Assembly: GCA_902651635.1 (NCBI GenBank)
Contig: CACRSC010000004.1
Span: 474,046 to 538,045 of the forward strand
Direction of reading: 5' to 3'
DNA from: Mastigamoeba balamuthi
Taxonomy: Eukaryota > Evosea > Mastigamoebida > Mastigamoebidae
DNA length: 64,000 bases
Below are positions 13,101-23,852 of this stretch, piece by piece. The notes below the pieces were generated by a model. The model searched no databases and had not been told where the DNA came from. It was given only the letters and a program-made list of their open reading frames with translations. How positions within the stretch are numbered: position 1 is the stretch's first letter; the number at the start of each line of letters is the position of its first letter. The translations under genes and the position numbers were made by a program.

Positions 13101-13926
13101 ATGCAGGAGGTCAGAGAGCCGCGGTCGTTCATGGTGGCGGGCTGCCAGGGCTCGGGCAAGACTCTTCTGATCCGCCGGCTCGAGAGTGCAATGACTCTGT
13201 CTCGCGTTGAGGACTAAATTTGGACCAGATGCGTGCAGCCCCAACCCACGGCCTCCTGACTTCCACTGCCCCACGATACCCACGGCACGGAGCCAGGCCG
13301 CTCCCTTGTGATAACGTTGTAGAGTGGGGGGATGAGCTCTCGAGGCTCGTTTTGACTTGTGACCGGCGCTGGCAGTCCGGAGCCGAGCCGACAGATCTCG
13401 CGCGGTTCCCCCTGACGCTGCGGGAGGTGGGCGGGGCGTACTCGTCGCTGCTGCCCTCGTACTACGCGAGCTCTCACGCCGTCGTTGTACGAAATCCCTG
13501 CGTGATAGCGCGTGGCTTGGGTAGCTGCTATTAACGGAACGTGATCTCTCTGGCAGTATGTGGTGGACTGCTCGTCGCAGCTGCAGATGCACGACGCGTG
13601 CGCCGAGCTCCTGACGCTGCTGTCCGAGCCGCAGCTGCACTCCAAGCCCTTTCTTGTCGTGTTGAACAAAACGTGAGTTCTTCTCAGCCCCCGCGTCCCC
13701 ACAACCGACACTGATTCGGGGATGGTTTGTGGCTCCTCCGGTGGACAGAGACTCGGCTCTGGGGAACGTGGGCAGAGCTCGGAGGGATCTGCGCCTATCC
13801 CAGCTGTCCGTGTTCGGCGTGAATGTGGTCGAGGCCAGCGCGCTAACAGGAAACGGGTTGCTTGATATCCTGAGTTGGTTGGTGTCTGCCGCCTCAATCC
13901 CGTCTCCCGAAAAACTCAAAGAGTGA
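13101..13926 (+). CDS. ARL16: ARL16-like small GTPase
   Basis: The ATG at 13101 gives MQEVREPRSFMVAGCQGSGKTLLIRRLE, with a P-loop GCQGSGKT. One or two introns follow (about 13169-13378). The next exon reads PTDLARFPLTLREVGGAYSS with the EVGG equivalent of the switch II WDxxG region, then YYASSHAVV, and after a further intron YVVDCSSQ. NKT at the end of one exon joins D in the next to form the NKxD guanine-specificity motif, split by an intron near 13674. The last exon ends ALTGNGLLDILSWLVSA and the stop at 13926. The ELGG-type switch and short length (~190 residues) match ARL16, a GTPase of ciliated species linked to export of INPP5E and IFT-A from Golgi to cilium. The first intron borders are uncertain. 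Confidence 0.75.
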
Positions 13927-13952
13927 TAATTCGTTTCAGGAATTTGTAAGCT

Positions 13953-14025
13953 TCCCGAGTAGTATAACGGTTCAGTATAGCCGTCTGTCACATGGCTGAT
14001 CGGGGTTCAATTCCCCGCTCGGGAG
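13953..14025 (+). tRNA. tRNA-Asp (anticodon GUC)
   Basis: The acceptor arms TCCCGAG (13953-13959) and CTCGGGA (14018-14024) pair perfectly, with discriminator G at 14025. The anticodon stem GCCGT/ATGGC closes the loop CTGTCAC, giving anticodon GTC. The T arm is CGGGG-TTCAATT-CCCCG. The D arm region AGTATAACGGTTCAGTATAG has the internal A-box. The sequence is 73 nt without intron. It is followed by a Pol III stop. Confidence 0.95.
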
Positions 14026-14028
14026 TCC

Positions 14029-14033
14029 TTTTT
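14029..14033 (+). terminator. RNA polymerase III terminator of tRNA-Asp
   Basis: A run of five T begins three bases after the end of the mature tRNA, the normal Pol III stop. Confidence 0.8.
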
Positions 14034-14357
14034 GTTGTTTAACCGCCAGATACTTTGTGGTTATCCGTTCCCGTGGTTTTCCTCGTGCCGTGCTCGCCCG
14101 CAGAGCAAACGCGAGGCAGCACAATAGAAGCTCGGGAGCGCACTCGCGGACGACGCGAGGGTTCGGTCAGTTAGAGATTTTTTCCTGCGGTATCTGAAAA
14201 GCACGAGTTGCGTTAGCGTGATTTTCGCTCTGACATCACCAGCAACACGTCACGAGGCGCCGTGCGGTCTCTATCTCTCCTTCATTTTCGAAAAAGCTCT
14301 TCTTCCCTCTCTTCTCCTTCCTTCTCCAAAGGAAAAAACCCGCGCCAGCAAGCCAAG
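14034..14357. promoter_or_regulatory. Upstream region of 14-3-3
   Basis: This 324 bp stretch lies between the tRNA gene and the 14-3-3 start codon. It contains GAGATTTTTTCCTGCGGTATC near 14174-14194 and a pyrimidine-rich 5' leader (CTTCTTCCCTCTCTTCTCC) before the ATG. No gene was seen. Confidence 0.4.
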
Positions 14358-15693
14358 ATGTCTGAGGACGGCCGCGAGGACTGCGTTTACATGGCCAAGC
14401 TCGCCGAGCAGGCCGAGCGCTACGATGGTGCGATCTCCCGCCTCCCCCTTGCGCCCAAAATACTTTCTTTATAAACCCAATAAACACGTGTACCGAAGCG
14501 CCGTTAAAATCCTCCCGCCTCTGCTCTCCCCGCGCGCGCGCAACAAACCCCGCCGGGCGCCTGTATGCGCGAGCCTGCGTTCTCGTGCGGCGCGGCCTCC
14601 TGGCGCCGGCGCGTTGGCAACGCCGCGTTTTGTTTTCTAAAACGCGAATTTACTTACCGCCCCTCCCTCCTGCCCCTCGCCGGCCCACAGAGATGGTCTC
14701 GTCGATGAAGAAGGTCGCGCAGATGAACATCGAGCTGACGGTCGAGGAGCGCAACCTGCTCTCGGTCGCGTACAAGAACGTCATCGGCGCGCGCCGCGCG
14801 AGCTGGCGCATCATCTCGTCGATCGAGCAGAAGGAGGAGAGCAAGGGCAACGAGCTCCACGTGCGCCGCATCAAGGAGTACCGCGCCAAGGTCGAGGGCG
14901 AGCTCACCAACATCTGCGCCGACATCCTCGGCCTGCTCGACAACAACCTCATCCCCCACGCGTCGTCGAGCGAGTCGCGCGTCTTCTACTACAAGATGTT
15001 CGTTAAAACACCCATCCCCCCCTCTTTTTCATTCCCCAAAACCTCCTCTTTTTCTTTTGTGTAATTTGACGATCGCGATCGCCCTTTTTGTGTTTTCACC
15101 CCACCCCCCACTCTTGTGTTCACTGAACGTGCTTTTGTGGGCTGCTGGCTTGGCGGGCTGGGCCACGTCGTCTCAATCCCGAGGATTATTGGCGCCGTTT
15201 TAATTATGCCGGCGACCTTCCAACTTTCTATTTTTAGTGGGCAATCCCACACCCGCCATTGAGCCCACACGGTGGCTGACTGGGCCCCTCGTCTTCTTCC
15301 CGCAACTCCAGGAAGGGAGACTACCACCGCTACCTGGCCGAGTTCGCGACTGGCCAGAAGCGGAAGGAGGCTGCCGACAACGCCCTGCAGGCGTACCAGG
15401 CTGCGTCGCAGATCGCCGAGAAGGATCTCGCGGCGACGCACCCGATCCGTCTGGGCCTGGCGCTCAACTTCAGCGTCTTCTACTACGAGATCCTCAACTC
15501 GCCCGACAGCGCGTGCCGCCTGGCGAAGAAGGCCTTCGACGAGGCCATCGCCGACCTCGACTCGCTGCCCGAGGACTCGTACAAGGACAGCACGCTCATC
15601 ATGCAGCTGCTGCGCGACAACCTCACGCTCTGGACGAGCGACATGCAGGGGGAGGACAAGGACGACGAGAAGGCCGAGCCCGACAACAGGTAA
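14358..15693 (+). CDS. 14-3-3 protein
   Basis: Three exons: 14358-14427, 14691-14997 and 15312-15693. The product is about 253 residues, the family size. It starts [20 protein letters not shown] and shows [29 protein letters not shown] (signature 1), [26 protein letters not shown] (with the Lys, Arg and Tyr of the phosphopeptide groove) and, in the last third, [11 protein letters not shown]-like [14 protein letters not shown] and [13 protein letters not shown] (signature 2), followed by an acidic tail. 14-3-3 dimers bind phosphoserine partners in the cytosol. The exon 2/3 intron is about 314 nt and of lower GC content. Confidence 0.97.
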
Positions 15694-16056
15694 ACGCGGG
15701 CTAGTTGTACCACTTGTCGCCGGCTAATTTTTTCCCCTCCCGACAAAGCACCCGTCGTAAAGAACAAAAACAAAACTTGTTTTTTGGGGTGTCGAAGCTT
15801 CCCCCGCCCTGTTGGTGCCCTGTTTGGTGTCCTCGGGGGCTTGTCTCAAGATCAGTGTTAAATCAATCCACTGTGAGGGCCCCCGGTGCGGGCGAGGGCG
15901 CGGTGACCACGTAGGCGCCAAACTCAAATAACGGGGAGACTAGCTGCTCGCAGCAGGACGAATCGCGAAAAGATAAAAGCAGGCTGCCCACGTCACCACT
16001 GTGATTAGTTTGTGTTGTGTTTAACTGCACACCCAAGCAACCGGGCGCGTGCACAC
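15694..16056. promoter_or_regulatory. Intergenic region, 14-3-3 to TECR
   Basis: A 363 bp gap on the same strand. It holds the 14-3-3 3' flank and the TECR promoter. CGCGAAAAGATAAAAGC at about 15964-15980 is the only clear AT-rich element near the start codon. No coding frame was supported. Confidence 0.35.
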
Positions 16057-17151
16057 ATGTCCCTCTCGATCAACGTCCAGACGCGCAGCGGCGGCGCGAT
16101 CGGCACCTACGAGCTGCCGGCCAAGGCGACCGTGGCGGACCTCAAGTCGGCCATCGCCAAGAACAGGGGCAGGGACTACCCCGTCATCCGCCAGGCGCTC
16201 TCGATCGACGTCAACCACCAGGTCACCCAGCTCAACGACCCCGTCCGCGAGCTCTCGTCCTACGGCCTGCGCTCGGGCGACGCCGTCTTCCTCAAGAAGC
16301 TCGGCCCTCAGGTTCGATCGGTCGCGCGCTCCGTTTTTCCTTTTCGCCTGTCTTTGTTGTGTGCCGCTTTGTGCTGGGCGGGTTTATCGCGTCAGGGAAG
16401 AGGACTGACGGCGGGATGCGCGCAGATGGCCTTCAGGACCGTGTACATCATCGAGTACCTCGGCCCGCTCGTGCTGTACCCGCTGACGGCGTTCCTGACG
16501 GCGGACCTGAGGAAGCTCACGTCGATCCAGCAGATCGCCATGCTCCTCTGGGTCGTCCACTTCACCAAGCGCATCCTCGAGACCATCTTCGTCCACGAGT
16601 TCGGGTGAGCTCGGCCAGCTCCCGCCCCTCGCCGTCGTCGCGCGCTCACAGCCAACCCGCCCACCCTCGTGCCTGTGCTCTTTTCCAGGAACATGACGAT
16701 GCCGGTGTTCCCGAATCTCTTCAGGAACTGCGCCTACTACTGGTTCTTTGGCCTCGCCTGCGGCTACGACGTGAACAGGGCCTGGGCGTCGGAGCTGCCG
16801 ATGTGGCACCTCTACGCCGGGTTCCTGGCGTTCTCGTGCTGCATGCTGATGAACGGCATCTGCCACCTGCAGCTCAAGCAGCTGTCCCACGAGAGGGCCC
16901 CGGGCTCCACTGCCCTCGTGATGCCCCACGGCGGCCTCTTCGAGATCGTCACGGCGCCCAACTACCTCTTCGAGATCCTCACCTGGGTCTCGTTCAACGT
17001 GCTCACGGGCTTCCAGTGGGCCGGCATCGCGTTCAGCTGCTGCGGCATCTACCAGATGAACCAGTGGGCCCGCGAGAAGCACGCCAAGTACCAGAAGCTC
17101 TTCAAGAACTACCCCAAGCGCCGCAGGATGCTCATCCCCTTCGTCTACTGA
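16057..17151 (+). CDS. TECR: Very-long-chain trans-2-enoyl-CoA reductase
   Basis: Three exons: 16057-16311, 16426-16604 and 16689-17151; about 300 residues. The first exon is the ubiquitin-like N-terminal domain (LPAKATVADLKSAIAKNRGR). The rest is the steroid 5-alpha-reductase-like membrane domain: VYIIEYLGPLVLYPL, WVVHFTKRILETIFVHEFG with the NMTMP continuation, FRNCAYYWFFG, and the C-terminal signature GGLFEIVTAPNYLFEI, WVSFNVLTGFQWAG, KYQKLFKNYPKRRRMLIPFVY. The protein performs the last, NADPH-dependent step of the ER fatty-acid elongation cycle (yeast Tsc13). All expected blocks are present and no break is seen. Confidence 0.96.
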
Positions 17152-17338
17152 GAGCACACACCCCCATCCCTTTGCTGCCTTGATCTGGAAAACAAGGGGC
17201 TTTTGATTCTGTGCCTGTGCTCTGGTGGTGTGCCGTTGACCAGGTCCACGTGGTCACCTGAAGCCGCGCTGATTCCACCCACACAGATACGCCGGAAGAT
17301 TCAAGTTCGAGATTCATTTTCCCCCAACTCCTGAGACG

Positions 17339-17973
17339 ATGTCGCGCGGCGCTCTTCTCGTTGTCGCGGTCCTGGCGGTCGCGTGTGTGGCTCTCGCCAA
17401 GGAGGACGGGCGCGGCTGGGGCGACAACATCGAGTGGCGCACCTTCGCCGACGGCCTCGCCGAGTCGCGCTCGAGCGGCCGCCCGATGATGGCCATCTTC
17501 CACAAGTCGTGGTGCGGCGCCTGCAAGAACCTCAAGTCCAACGTCAACGGCAACGCCGACTTCGCTGCGCTCTCCGCCAACTTCGTCATGGTGCGATTAT
17601 CCGCCCCGTGTTTTGAGGGTTTTCTTTCGTTCGCCAAACACGACGCGGGAGAGCGCAAATCAATTGTATACCCTCGGGTTTCTGACTACGCTCACCGCGT
17701 TGTAAAAAGGTCAACATCATGGACGAGCCCGAGGCGGACAAGAAGGAGCACCAGCCCGACGGCGGGTACATCCCCCGCGTGCTGTTCTTCGACCCTGCGA
17801 CGGGAGAGCCTCGCACGGACCTCTACAACAAGGCCGGCAACCCGCAGTACAAGTTCTACTACAACTCGCCCGCGGCCCTCCTCGACGGCATGCGCGACGC
17901 CCTCAAGGCGTTCTCCAGCCCCGCCCCCGCAGCCGCCGATGCCGCTGACAAGCCCACCACCCACGAGCTCTGA
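17339..17973 (+). CDS. ER thioredoxin-fold protein, TXNDC12/ERp18 type
   Basis: Two exons: 17339-17590 and 17710-17973. The first 20 residues (MSRGALLVVAVLAVACVALA) are a signal peptide. The mature part shows GWGDNIEWRTFADGL, then FHKSWCGACKNLK with a CGAC redox site, ANFVMVNIMDEPE across the intron, and DGGYIPRVLFFDP, which contains the cis-proline. The length (~168) and order match TXNDC12/AGR proteins. The C-terminus is THEL, which may serve as an ER-retrieval signal in place of KDEL/EDEL. Members form and isomerise disulfides in the ER lumen. Confidence 0.9.
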
Positions 17974-18261
17974 TTGACGCTCAGTCATGCAGGCCAAAGA
18001 ACAGAGAGAAACAGACGGATTTGCCCAGTTCTCCCAAAGAAGCGGAGTCACTCGGAATTCTATTGCGTGGTTTGCGTGCGTGTGTTGTGCGTGGGTGACT
18101 TCTATTGATCACAAAACAAAGTGGTAGTACGTGCAGGTACTAGTCCGGTTTGGTCGCAGGGGGAGGCAACTGTTCGAGGCCGGTGGCTCTGCTGGCGCCT
18201 CCTTGCTAGTCTATACGGTCACAGAGGGTGGTGATGCGCAGCATCGTGTGCCCCCTTGCCC

Positions 18262-19624
18262 TTACTTTCTGACTAGGCGGACGTCGCGCACACGGAAGAA
18301 GAACCCCGTGTCCTTGCCGTCCACGTTGACGCGGACGCCCGGGCTGCCGCTCGAGTCGATGCCGCTCAGCCTGTTGACGGTGCCCATCTTGCCCACGTAC
18401 TTGTCCATACTCGAGTTCCTTTTTTCGCAGCAGATTCAGGAAATGCCGATAATGCAAACGCCCCGAAATAGCCCCGCGGCGGGTGCGCACCAGTTCTCGT
18501 CGTTCTTGACGGCGCGGTGCCTCAGCAGCAGCACCTGGCTGCCGATGCGGATGCGCCCGTAGTCGTAGGCCGAGTCGTCGGTAGCGCGCTTGACGCCCGT
18601 CGACTGCGGTGGTATCGAGTCGATCCACACGACGCAGCGCTTCCAGAAGCGCGACTCGGGCGGCGTGAGGAACAGGCGCAGCTCGGGCATGCCCTCGGAC
18701 ACGCTGTCGAGCGCCCCGATCTCGGGCTGCGAGAGCGGCCACATCGGGGAGCGCTCCGCAAACTCCTTCCACAGCTCGGGCCTGTTCGCGATCCTGCAGA
18801 GATAGTATCCCGCGCGTCCGCCGGTTACTAACGGCACTCCGAGGAACCTCGGCGCCCCCGCGGAAAGAAATTGCGGGCGCGGGGCCGTGCTGGGCGCCGA
18901 CTCCACTTTGCCAGCAGTTCGAGGGGGCTTGCCGGTTCATTACATTATGTATTGTGAATTATGCGAATTTTCGAAGAAATGCCTCGGCATTAATTAAAAG
19001 CAAAACAAATAAATGGTAAACTGGTAAATGGCGGAAAACGCACTCGTGGAAGCGTTTGCAGACCTCTCCGAAGCGCGCGGCCTCACGGGGCGCGAGGAAC
19101 AGCAGTATCGCGACGATCGCCTGCGGGCAGCCGCGGTGAGGAGCGCCCAAACCGGGCCCGAGAGACTATTTTTGCACTCGGCCCCCCTCTTTGAGAACAA
19201 CAGGATCGAGAGCAATGCCAGTGCACGCCCGCCACACGGACCCCCCAGTGCACTAAAAAAGGTAAAGGAAAAACTGGGATCGAGGGTCCGAGGGGAGAGG
19301 GGGAGGGGGAAGGCAGTGCGAACTCACGTCGGCAGGCAGCGAGTAGAGCGGGCTCTCGCACTCGTCGTTGGCGTGCGTGCGGGCCTCTGCCGAGCGCGGG
19401 GTCAGCGGGACGATGGCGGCGGCCATCTCCTCGGCGCGGGCCTTGACGTCGAGCTGGCGGAGCAGCATGTCGCGGCGGCTCTTGGACGGCATGTACGAGC
19501 AGACCGACGAGGCGGGCAGCGGCGACGCGACGCGGATGTCGGTGCGCAGCCACTGGTACTCCTCCTCGTTGATGACGCCCGTCAGCCTCAGCTCCTCGAG
19601 GGACTCGAGCTCGCCCGATGCCAT
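18262..19624 (-). CDS. F-box protein with C-terminal HERC2/MIB-like repeat
   Basis: The ATG at 19624 gives MASGELESLEELRLTGVINE. The exon ends SLPAD and joins, across an intron (about 19326-19130), AIVAILLFLAPREAARFGEVCKRF, which together make an F-box of ~40 residues. A phase-2 intron inside FHE leads to IANRPELWKEF, then SRFWKRCVVW and RIRIGSQVLLLRHRAVKNDENW. A last small exon adds NSSMDKYVGKMGTV and VRVNVDGKD, ending at the stop at 18262. The region from RIGSQVLLLRHR to the end has the pattern seen in proteins where a short module repeats G..V.V..HR...D.NW...MD..VG. F-box proteins bring substrates to SCF ubiquitin ligases; the tail would bind the substrate. Four exons; borders were set by frame and F-box pattern. 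Confidence 0.75.
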
Positions 19625-20352
19625 GGCCGCGGAGTTTGCTTGGTCGTGCTGGCGTGCCCGCAGCCTTCTCACCACGCTCCCCTGAGTTGTTATTTTTGTC
19701 AGGACGAGAGAAAGATAACCCCGCAGCTTCGAACGGAACGAAACATAGATACAGGGCCAAAAATAGTCCCAACGAATGACAAGGGAGAATGCGAATTTTC
19801 AACCAATGGACATACGCGCAGGTGCCGGCGGTGGCGGCAGGCTCGCGACGGGCCGGCCTCGGCGATGTGGTATCCGTTGACAGCGACCTGGCCCATTCGT
19901 TGCCGATGTCTGACCTCGGGAAGTCGGTCCTTGGCACGTGCAGTATCCCGCACAACAACAGTTGGCACAGCGGGCTTGGCCGGTGGGGCTATCCGCGCGA
20001 TCCAGTCACTGCAGAGGTGTCTGCGGCGTGCGTGCGTGCGTGCGGGGGTCCGTGCGCCCTGTTCTCTCTGCGCAGCGGGCTCGCAGTGCTATTGCAACAC
20101 TGGCGACAGTAGTGCACTTAACTCAGTTTTGACCGCAGGGCCAGGAATGCCAACGTGTCAGTGCAGGTTCTATTAATAACAAACTTATGCACCTTCTGCA
20201 TTGACACCATTTCTCAGCGGAATTCGTTCGCAAACATACAATGCAGAGCAGGCGCAATCACCGCTTTCGAGTGGTGCAGCAGCAGGCACCCGGCTATCGC
20301 TGTTTGCGGGGGGTTCGAAGCCCTCGCCCCCGGTGCCCTGCCCGCAGCCGCT
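19625..20352. other. 728-bp gap with no supported gene
   Basis: This is the longest gene-free stretch. It contains the upstream region of the F-box gene and the 3' flank of GEMIN2 (both minus). A GTGCGTGCGTGCGTGCGGGG tract at about 20029-20048, followed ~25 bp later by CGCAG, looks like an intron of this genome, and a plus-strand frame from ATG 19789 runs up to it, but the encoded peptide has no recognisable feature. I cannot decide between an unknown short gene, an RNA gene and non-coding DNA. Confidence 0.3.
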
Positions 20353-21018
20353 TCAGTCGTCGGGCGCCTCCTGCCCGAAGAACTTCCCCGCGATGGCCGC
20401 CAGCATGTCGAGCTCCGGCGCCAGCTGCCCCGGCTGCACCTCCGTTCGCCTCGCGCGGCACGACAGGAGCAGCGACCTGAGCACTGCGCCCGTGTCCGCG
20501 TCGACGTGCTCGTCGACACGGGCGAGCGCGGCAACGAGCCACTTGGCGACAGGCACGGGGTCGCCCTCGCTCTGGCACAGGCGCGCGAGCAGCCGGGTCG
20601 CGCTGACGTGGTCCATCCCCGCAGCCTGCGCTGCGCTCGGCTCGCAGGACCTGCAGTGGGCGCCCCACTCGGCCGCGTTCTCGGGCAGGCCGGGCGGGCA
20701 GCCGTCGACCTCGCACAGACGCGCCCTCAGCTGGACAAACGACTTCAGGAACGCGCGCTCCCACGCCGCGTGCGCAGGCGTGGGCGCACTGCGCGGGGAG
20801 CGCGCGGGGGCGGGGCGCGAGGGCGCGAAGAGGGTCTGGCGGGTGTCGAACGAGCGCAGCGTCTCGGGCTTGACGCGCGCCACGACGACGGACGGCACGC
20901 GCTGGGCCTCCCAGCGGACCTGGCGCAGGTAGTCGAAGCCGTCCTGCGGGGGGCCAGCGTCGGGCGCCAGCTCGCCCTCGATGGTGAAGGCGCGCGGCAT
21001 CAGGTCGTCGTCCGCCAT
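20353..21018 (-). CDS. GEMIN2: GEMIN2 (SMN-interacting protein)
   Basis: A single-exon gene of 222 codons from ATG 21018. It opens MADDDLMPRAFTIEGEL and DGFDYLRQVRWEAQRVPSVV, the conserved N-terminal arm and helix of Gemin2/SIP1. The C-terminal half has AGMDHVSATRLLARLCQ, KWLVAALARVDEHVD and ELDMLAAIAGKFFGQ, as in the helical domain that clasps Sm proteins. GEMIN2 works with SMN to load Sm rings on spliceosomal snRNAs in the cytoplasm, which suits a genome this rich in introns. The protein is slightly shorter than the ~280-residue human one. Confidence 0.85.
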   Translation of the reverse strand: MADDDLMPRAFTIEGELAPDAGPPQDGFDYLRQVRWEAQRVPSVVVARVKPETLRSFDTRQTLFAPSRPAPARSPRSAPTPAHAAWERAFLKSFVQLRARLCEVDGCPPGLPENAAEWGAHCRSCEPSAAQAAGMDHVSATRLLARLCQSEGDPVPVAKWLVAALARVDEHVDADTGAVLRSLLLSCRARRTEVQPGQLAPELDMLAAIAGKFFGQEAPDD

Positions 21019-21242
21019 CGGAGCAGGGAGGGCAGAACAACAATCCTCGCGAAAAATCTGCTGAATCTCCTCAAACCACTCACCCCGACCAGGCAACACC
21101 GCGGTTTGGCGAAACTGCAACTGCCACCGCGGTCACTGCTGCGAGCCTGCCACGGCGAGATCTCGAACGTAGGCCCGTACCGAATCCAGATTTCAATTCG
21201 GGTACCCGATATTTCGCGCCACAAAGACGTCTTGCGCCCACC
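21019..21242. promoter_or_regulatory. Divergent promoter GEMIN2 / GBP-like
   Basis: 224 bp between divergent start codons. It carries ACCCGATATTTCGCGCC at about 21206-21222, close to the plus-strand ATG at 21243. The same GATATTT word occurs in many other upstream regions of this window. Confidence 0.5.
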
Positions 21243-23604
21243 ATGCGTCACTCGAACGCGCTCGTCGCTTCCCTCCTGCTGCTCGCTGTCGCACTGCCCG
21301 CCCTGGCACTCGCGCGGAGAACCCCCATCCCGCTGCTGGTGCCCGGCCGCGGCGGCACCCGCCTGGACGCCGACAGCCGCGGCCTCGACATGCTGCGCAG
21401 CGTCACCGGCCCCGTGTCCGTTGTCGCCTTCCTCGGGCGCGCGCGCTCGGGCAAGAGCTTCTCGCTCAACACGCTGCTCGGCATCCACGGGGCGTTCGCC
21501 GTCGGGCACACGTCCGCGCCCAAGACGCGCGGCGTCGACGTGTGGGGGGAGCCGCTGCAGTCGCCCAGCGGCGACTCGGTCATCCTGCTCGACACCGAGG
21601 GCCTGGGCGCGAGCCCCGCGGTCTACGACAAGGCCATGACGCTGTTCGCCGCGATGGCCTCGTCGCGCCTGGTCTACCACGTCAGCGAGTACATCTACTC
21701 CGAGGACGTCCTCCGCTTGTAGTACGCCACCAACGCCGCAGAGTCCAAAGGGGCGGTGTCGATGGTCTCGCCTTCTAACGCCGCTTAAACCGGCAAAACA
21801 ACTGCGCGAGTGCAGCAGCATAGTCAATCTCGTCGACGTGTTCCAGAAGGCCCACAAGAGGGCCGTGGACCTGCCGCCGCTGACGTGGGTCGTGCAGAAG
21901 TACGGCCTCAAGGACGCCAACGAGGACGCGCAGAGCCTGCTCATGGACCACGCGCTCAGGGAGCGGCCCAACCCCGACGGCAACCCACTGGTCATGGAGT
22001 TCAACGAGACCGTCCGCGTGGTCAAGTCCGCGTTCGCGTCGCACTCAGCCTTCTTCATCCCGCCTGCGATCACCGACACGACGCAGTTCACGGTTCTTTG
22101 ATCGCCGTTGCTGCGGAGCGATTCTGACGCTCGATGCGCGCTTGCAGCACCTGGACGAGGTCGATGACAGCACGCTGAACCCCCAGTTTGTTCAGAAGAT
22201 GAAGCAGCTTCGTGAGCTCGTGCTCTCGACGCCGCCCAAGCGGCTGGCCAAGACGCTTCCTCCGATGACCGGGTCTGGTGCGTTGCGCTCTCAGCTCCGC
22301 GGGACTCAGACGGGGCCTCGCGCTTGCCAATTGCAGAGCTGGCCGACTTCATCGTGGCCATCTTGCCCGCGGTGAACGAGGGCGTCGCCTACCTCGGCGA
22401 CAAGGTGGTCGAGTCCGTGGCCAAGAAGCTCATCCAGGAGTGCGTCAGCGACTACGAACTCGCGATCGAGACTGTCGCCCTGCCCCTCGACGAATCGGAG
22501 CTCCTCAAGCGCCACCAGGAGGCCCGCGAGGCGTCCGAGAAGCGCTTCGTCTCTGAGATGATCGGCAGCGAGTACATCCGCGACACGTATCTCACGGAGC
22601 TGCGCAAAACGATCGACATGCAGATGGACTCGCTCCGGCACTCGAACGAGGCCCGTGCCGCGGAGCGCTGCACGAAGCTGGCTCGCGCTGCCGTGGAGAA
22701 GATCAGGGCGCGAGTGTACGCGGGCAACCTGGACCTCTTCGACGTCGAGACCGAGGCGGAGATCAAGGCTATCCAGAGGGATCTCAAGGGCCCGCGCAAG
22801 GTCGAGTGCGCTGACGCGCTTCGCTCCGAGTTTGCGTCTCTGCGGAGGGCCGAGTCCGCGTCGCAGGAGCCCGCTGCGGCTGTCAAGGCCGTGGTCGCCA
22901 TTGTCTTCTCCTTTGCCATCTGCTTCCTGGTGCAGAGCGTCCCGTGCCCCACGCAGATCCAGTCGCTGGCCCGCATCGGCATCATCGTGAACGTCTTCCT
23001 GGCGCTGGCGATAGGGATGTCGCTGTTCTGGCCCAGCCTGGCGCCCATGTCGTTCGAGAGGCTCATCTCTGTATGCGCGTTCGTCGGCGGCTGCCTGACG
23101 GGCAAGTACGTTGCGCTGCGGACTGTCGTACTGGCGATCGTCGTCGCGTTCCTCATGTTCCGCATGTGCGGCCCGAGGAGCGCGCAGCAGCTGGCAAGCA
23201 CCGTGTCGGTTGGGCGAACGCACCAGGTTGTTGTCGAGGTGCTGGACAACGCCCCGAGTCTGGATGGCGTGAAGCAGGTCGCCGTCGCGGTGTACGACCG
23301 GTCCAGGAAGCCCACGCTGGTCGTCGGGCGTAGGAGGCTGATGGGCCTCGCCTTCATGCCGTACACGGGAGCCGTGTCCATCTGCGCGGCGGGGCCCCGG
23401 GACACCTCGTCGTTCTGCCAGGAGTGGACAGACCGAGCCCGCGGGCGCCTGTGCGCGAGGTCGCCGAGCGGCAGCGCGAGGGCCGAGTGGGACGAGAGCC
23501 ACGTCGTCGTTTACGTCGACGCGCAGGGAGAGCCGACGGCGACGTACGACAACGGCGTGTACAACGAGCTGCACACCTTCGGCGTCAACCTGCTGAAGCA
23601 TTAA
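21243..23604 (+). CDS. GBP/atlastin-like large GTPase with signal peptide and C-terminal membrane hairpin
   Basis: Four exons: 21243-21719, about 21817-22092, about 22147-22278 and about 22336-23604. Residues 1-24 are a clear signal peptide. The GTPase domain has the P-loop GRARSGKS (65-72), KTRGVDVWGEP around the switch I Thr, and DTEG (117-120). Where GBPs have the guanine-recognition RD motif (VWTLRDF-like), this protein reads LTWVVQKYGL, so RD is replaced by QK. A helical middle domain follows (TYLTELRKTIDMQMDSLRHS). Near the end there are at least three hydrophobic segments (AVVAIVFSFAICFLV; IIVNVFLALAIGMSLFW; VVLAIVVAFLMF) and then a ~120-residue tail. GBP/atlastin proteins remodel or fuse membranes. 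A signal peptide would put the GTPase domain in the lumen, unlike cytosolic GBPs. Confidence 0.8.
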
Positions 23605-23699
23605 AAAACAACAGATAATAAGTGGGGGCTCTGTGCAGCTGCTCGAGTGCCGTGGCGCACACATTTTGTGCAGTTTGCGGAACTTCTGTAAGTGCTCCT

Positions 23700-23760
23700 G
23701 AGCGATATTTTCCTCGATGACGCCATCAGATGACATCGACAAATATCTTTTACCGGCCTC
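23700..23760. promoter_or_regulatory. GATATTTTCC / AAATATC pair upstream of importin-5
   Basis: GAGCGATATTTTCCTCGATGA and, 30 bp later, GACAAATATCTTTTACC flank a TGACG/TCATC centre about 100-150 bp before the importin start codon. The two words are inverted relative to each other, as at several other starts. Confidence 0.45.
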
Positions 23761-23852
23761 TACTCCCCCTTCTCTCAGAGAAAAGCCCACCCACCTCCAC
23801 GCCAAGGGGCCTGCGCGCGGCACACACTCGCCCAACCACCCTTCTCAAGACC

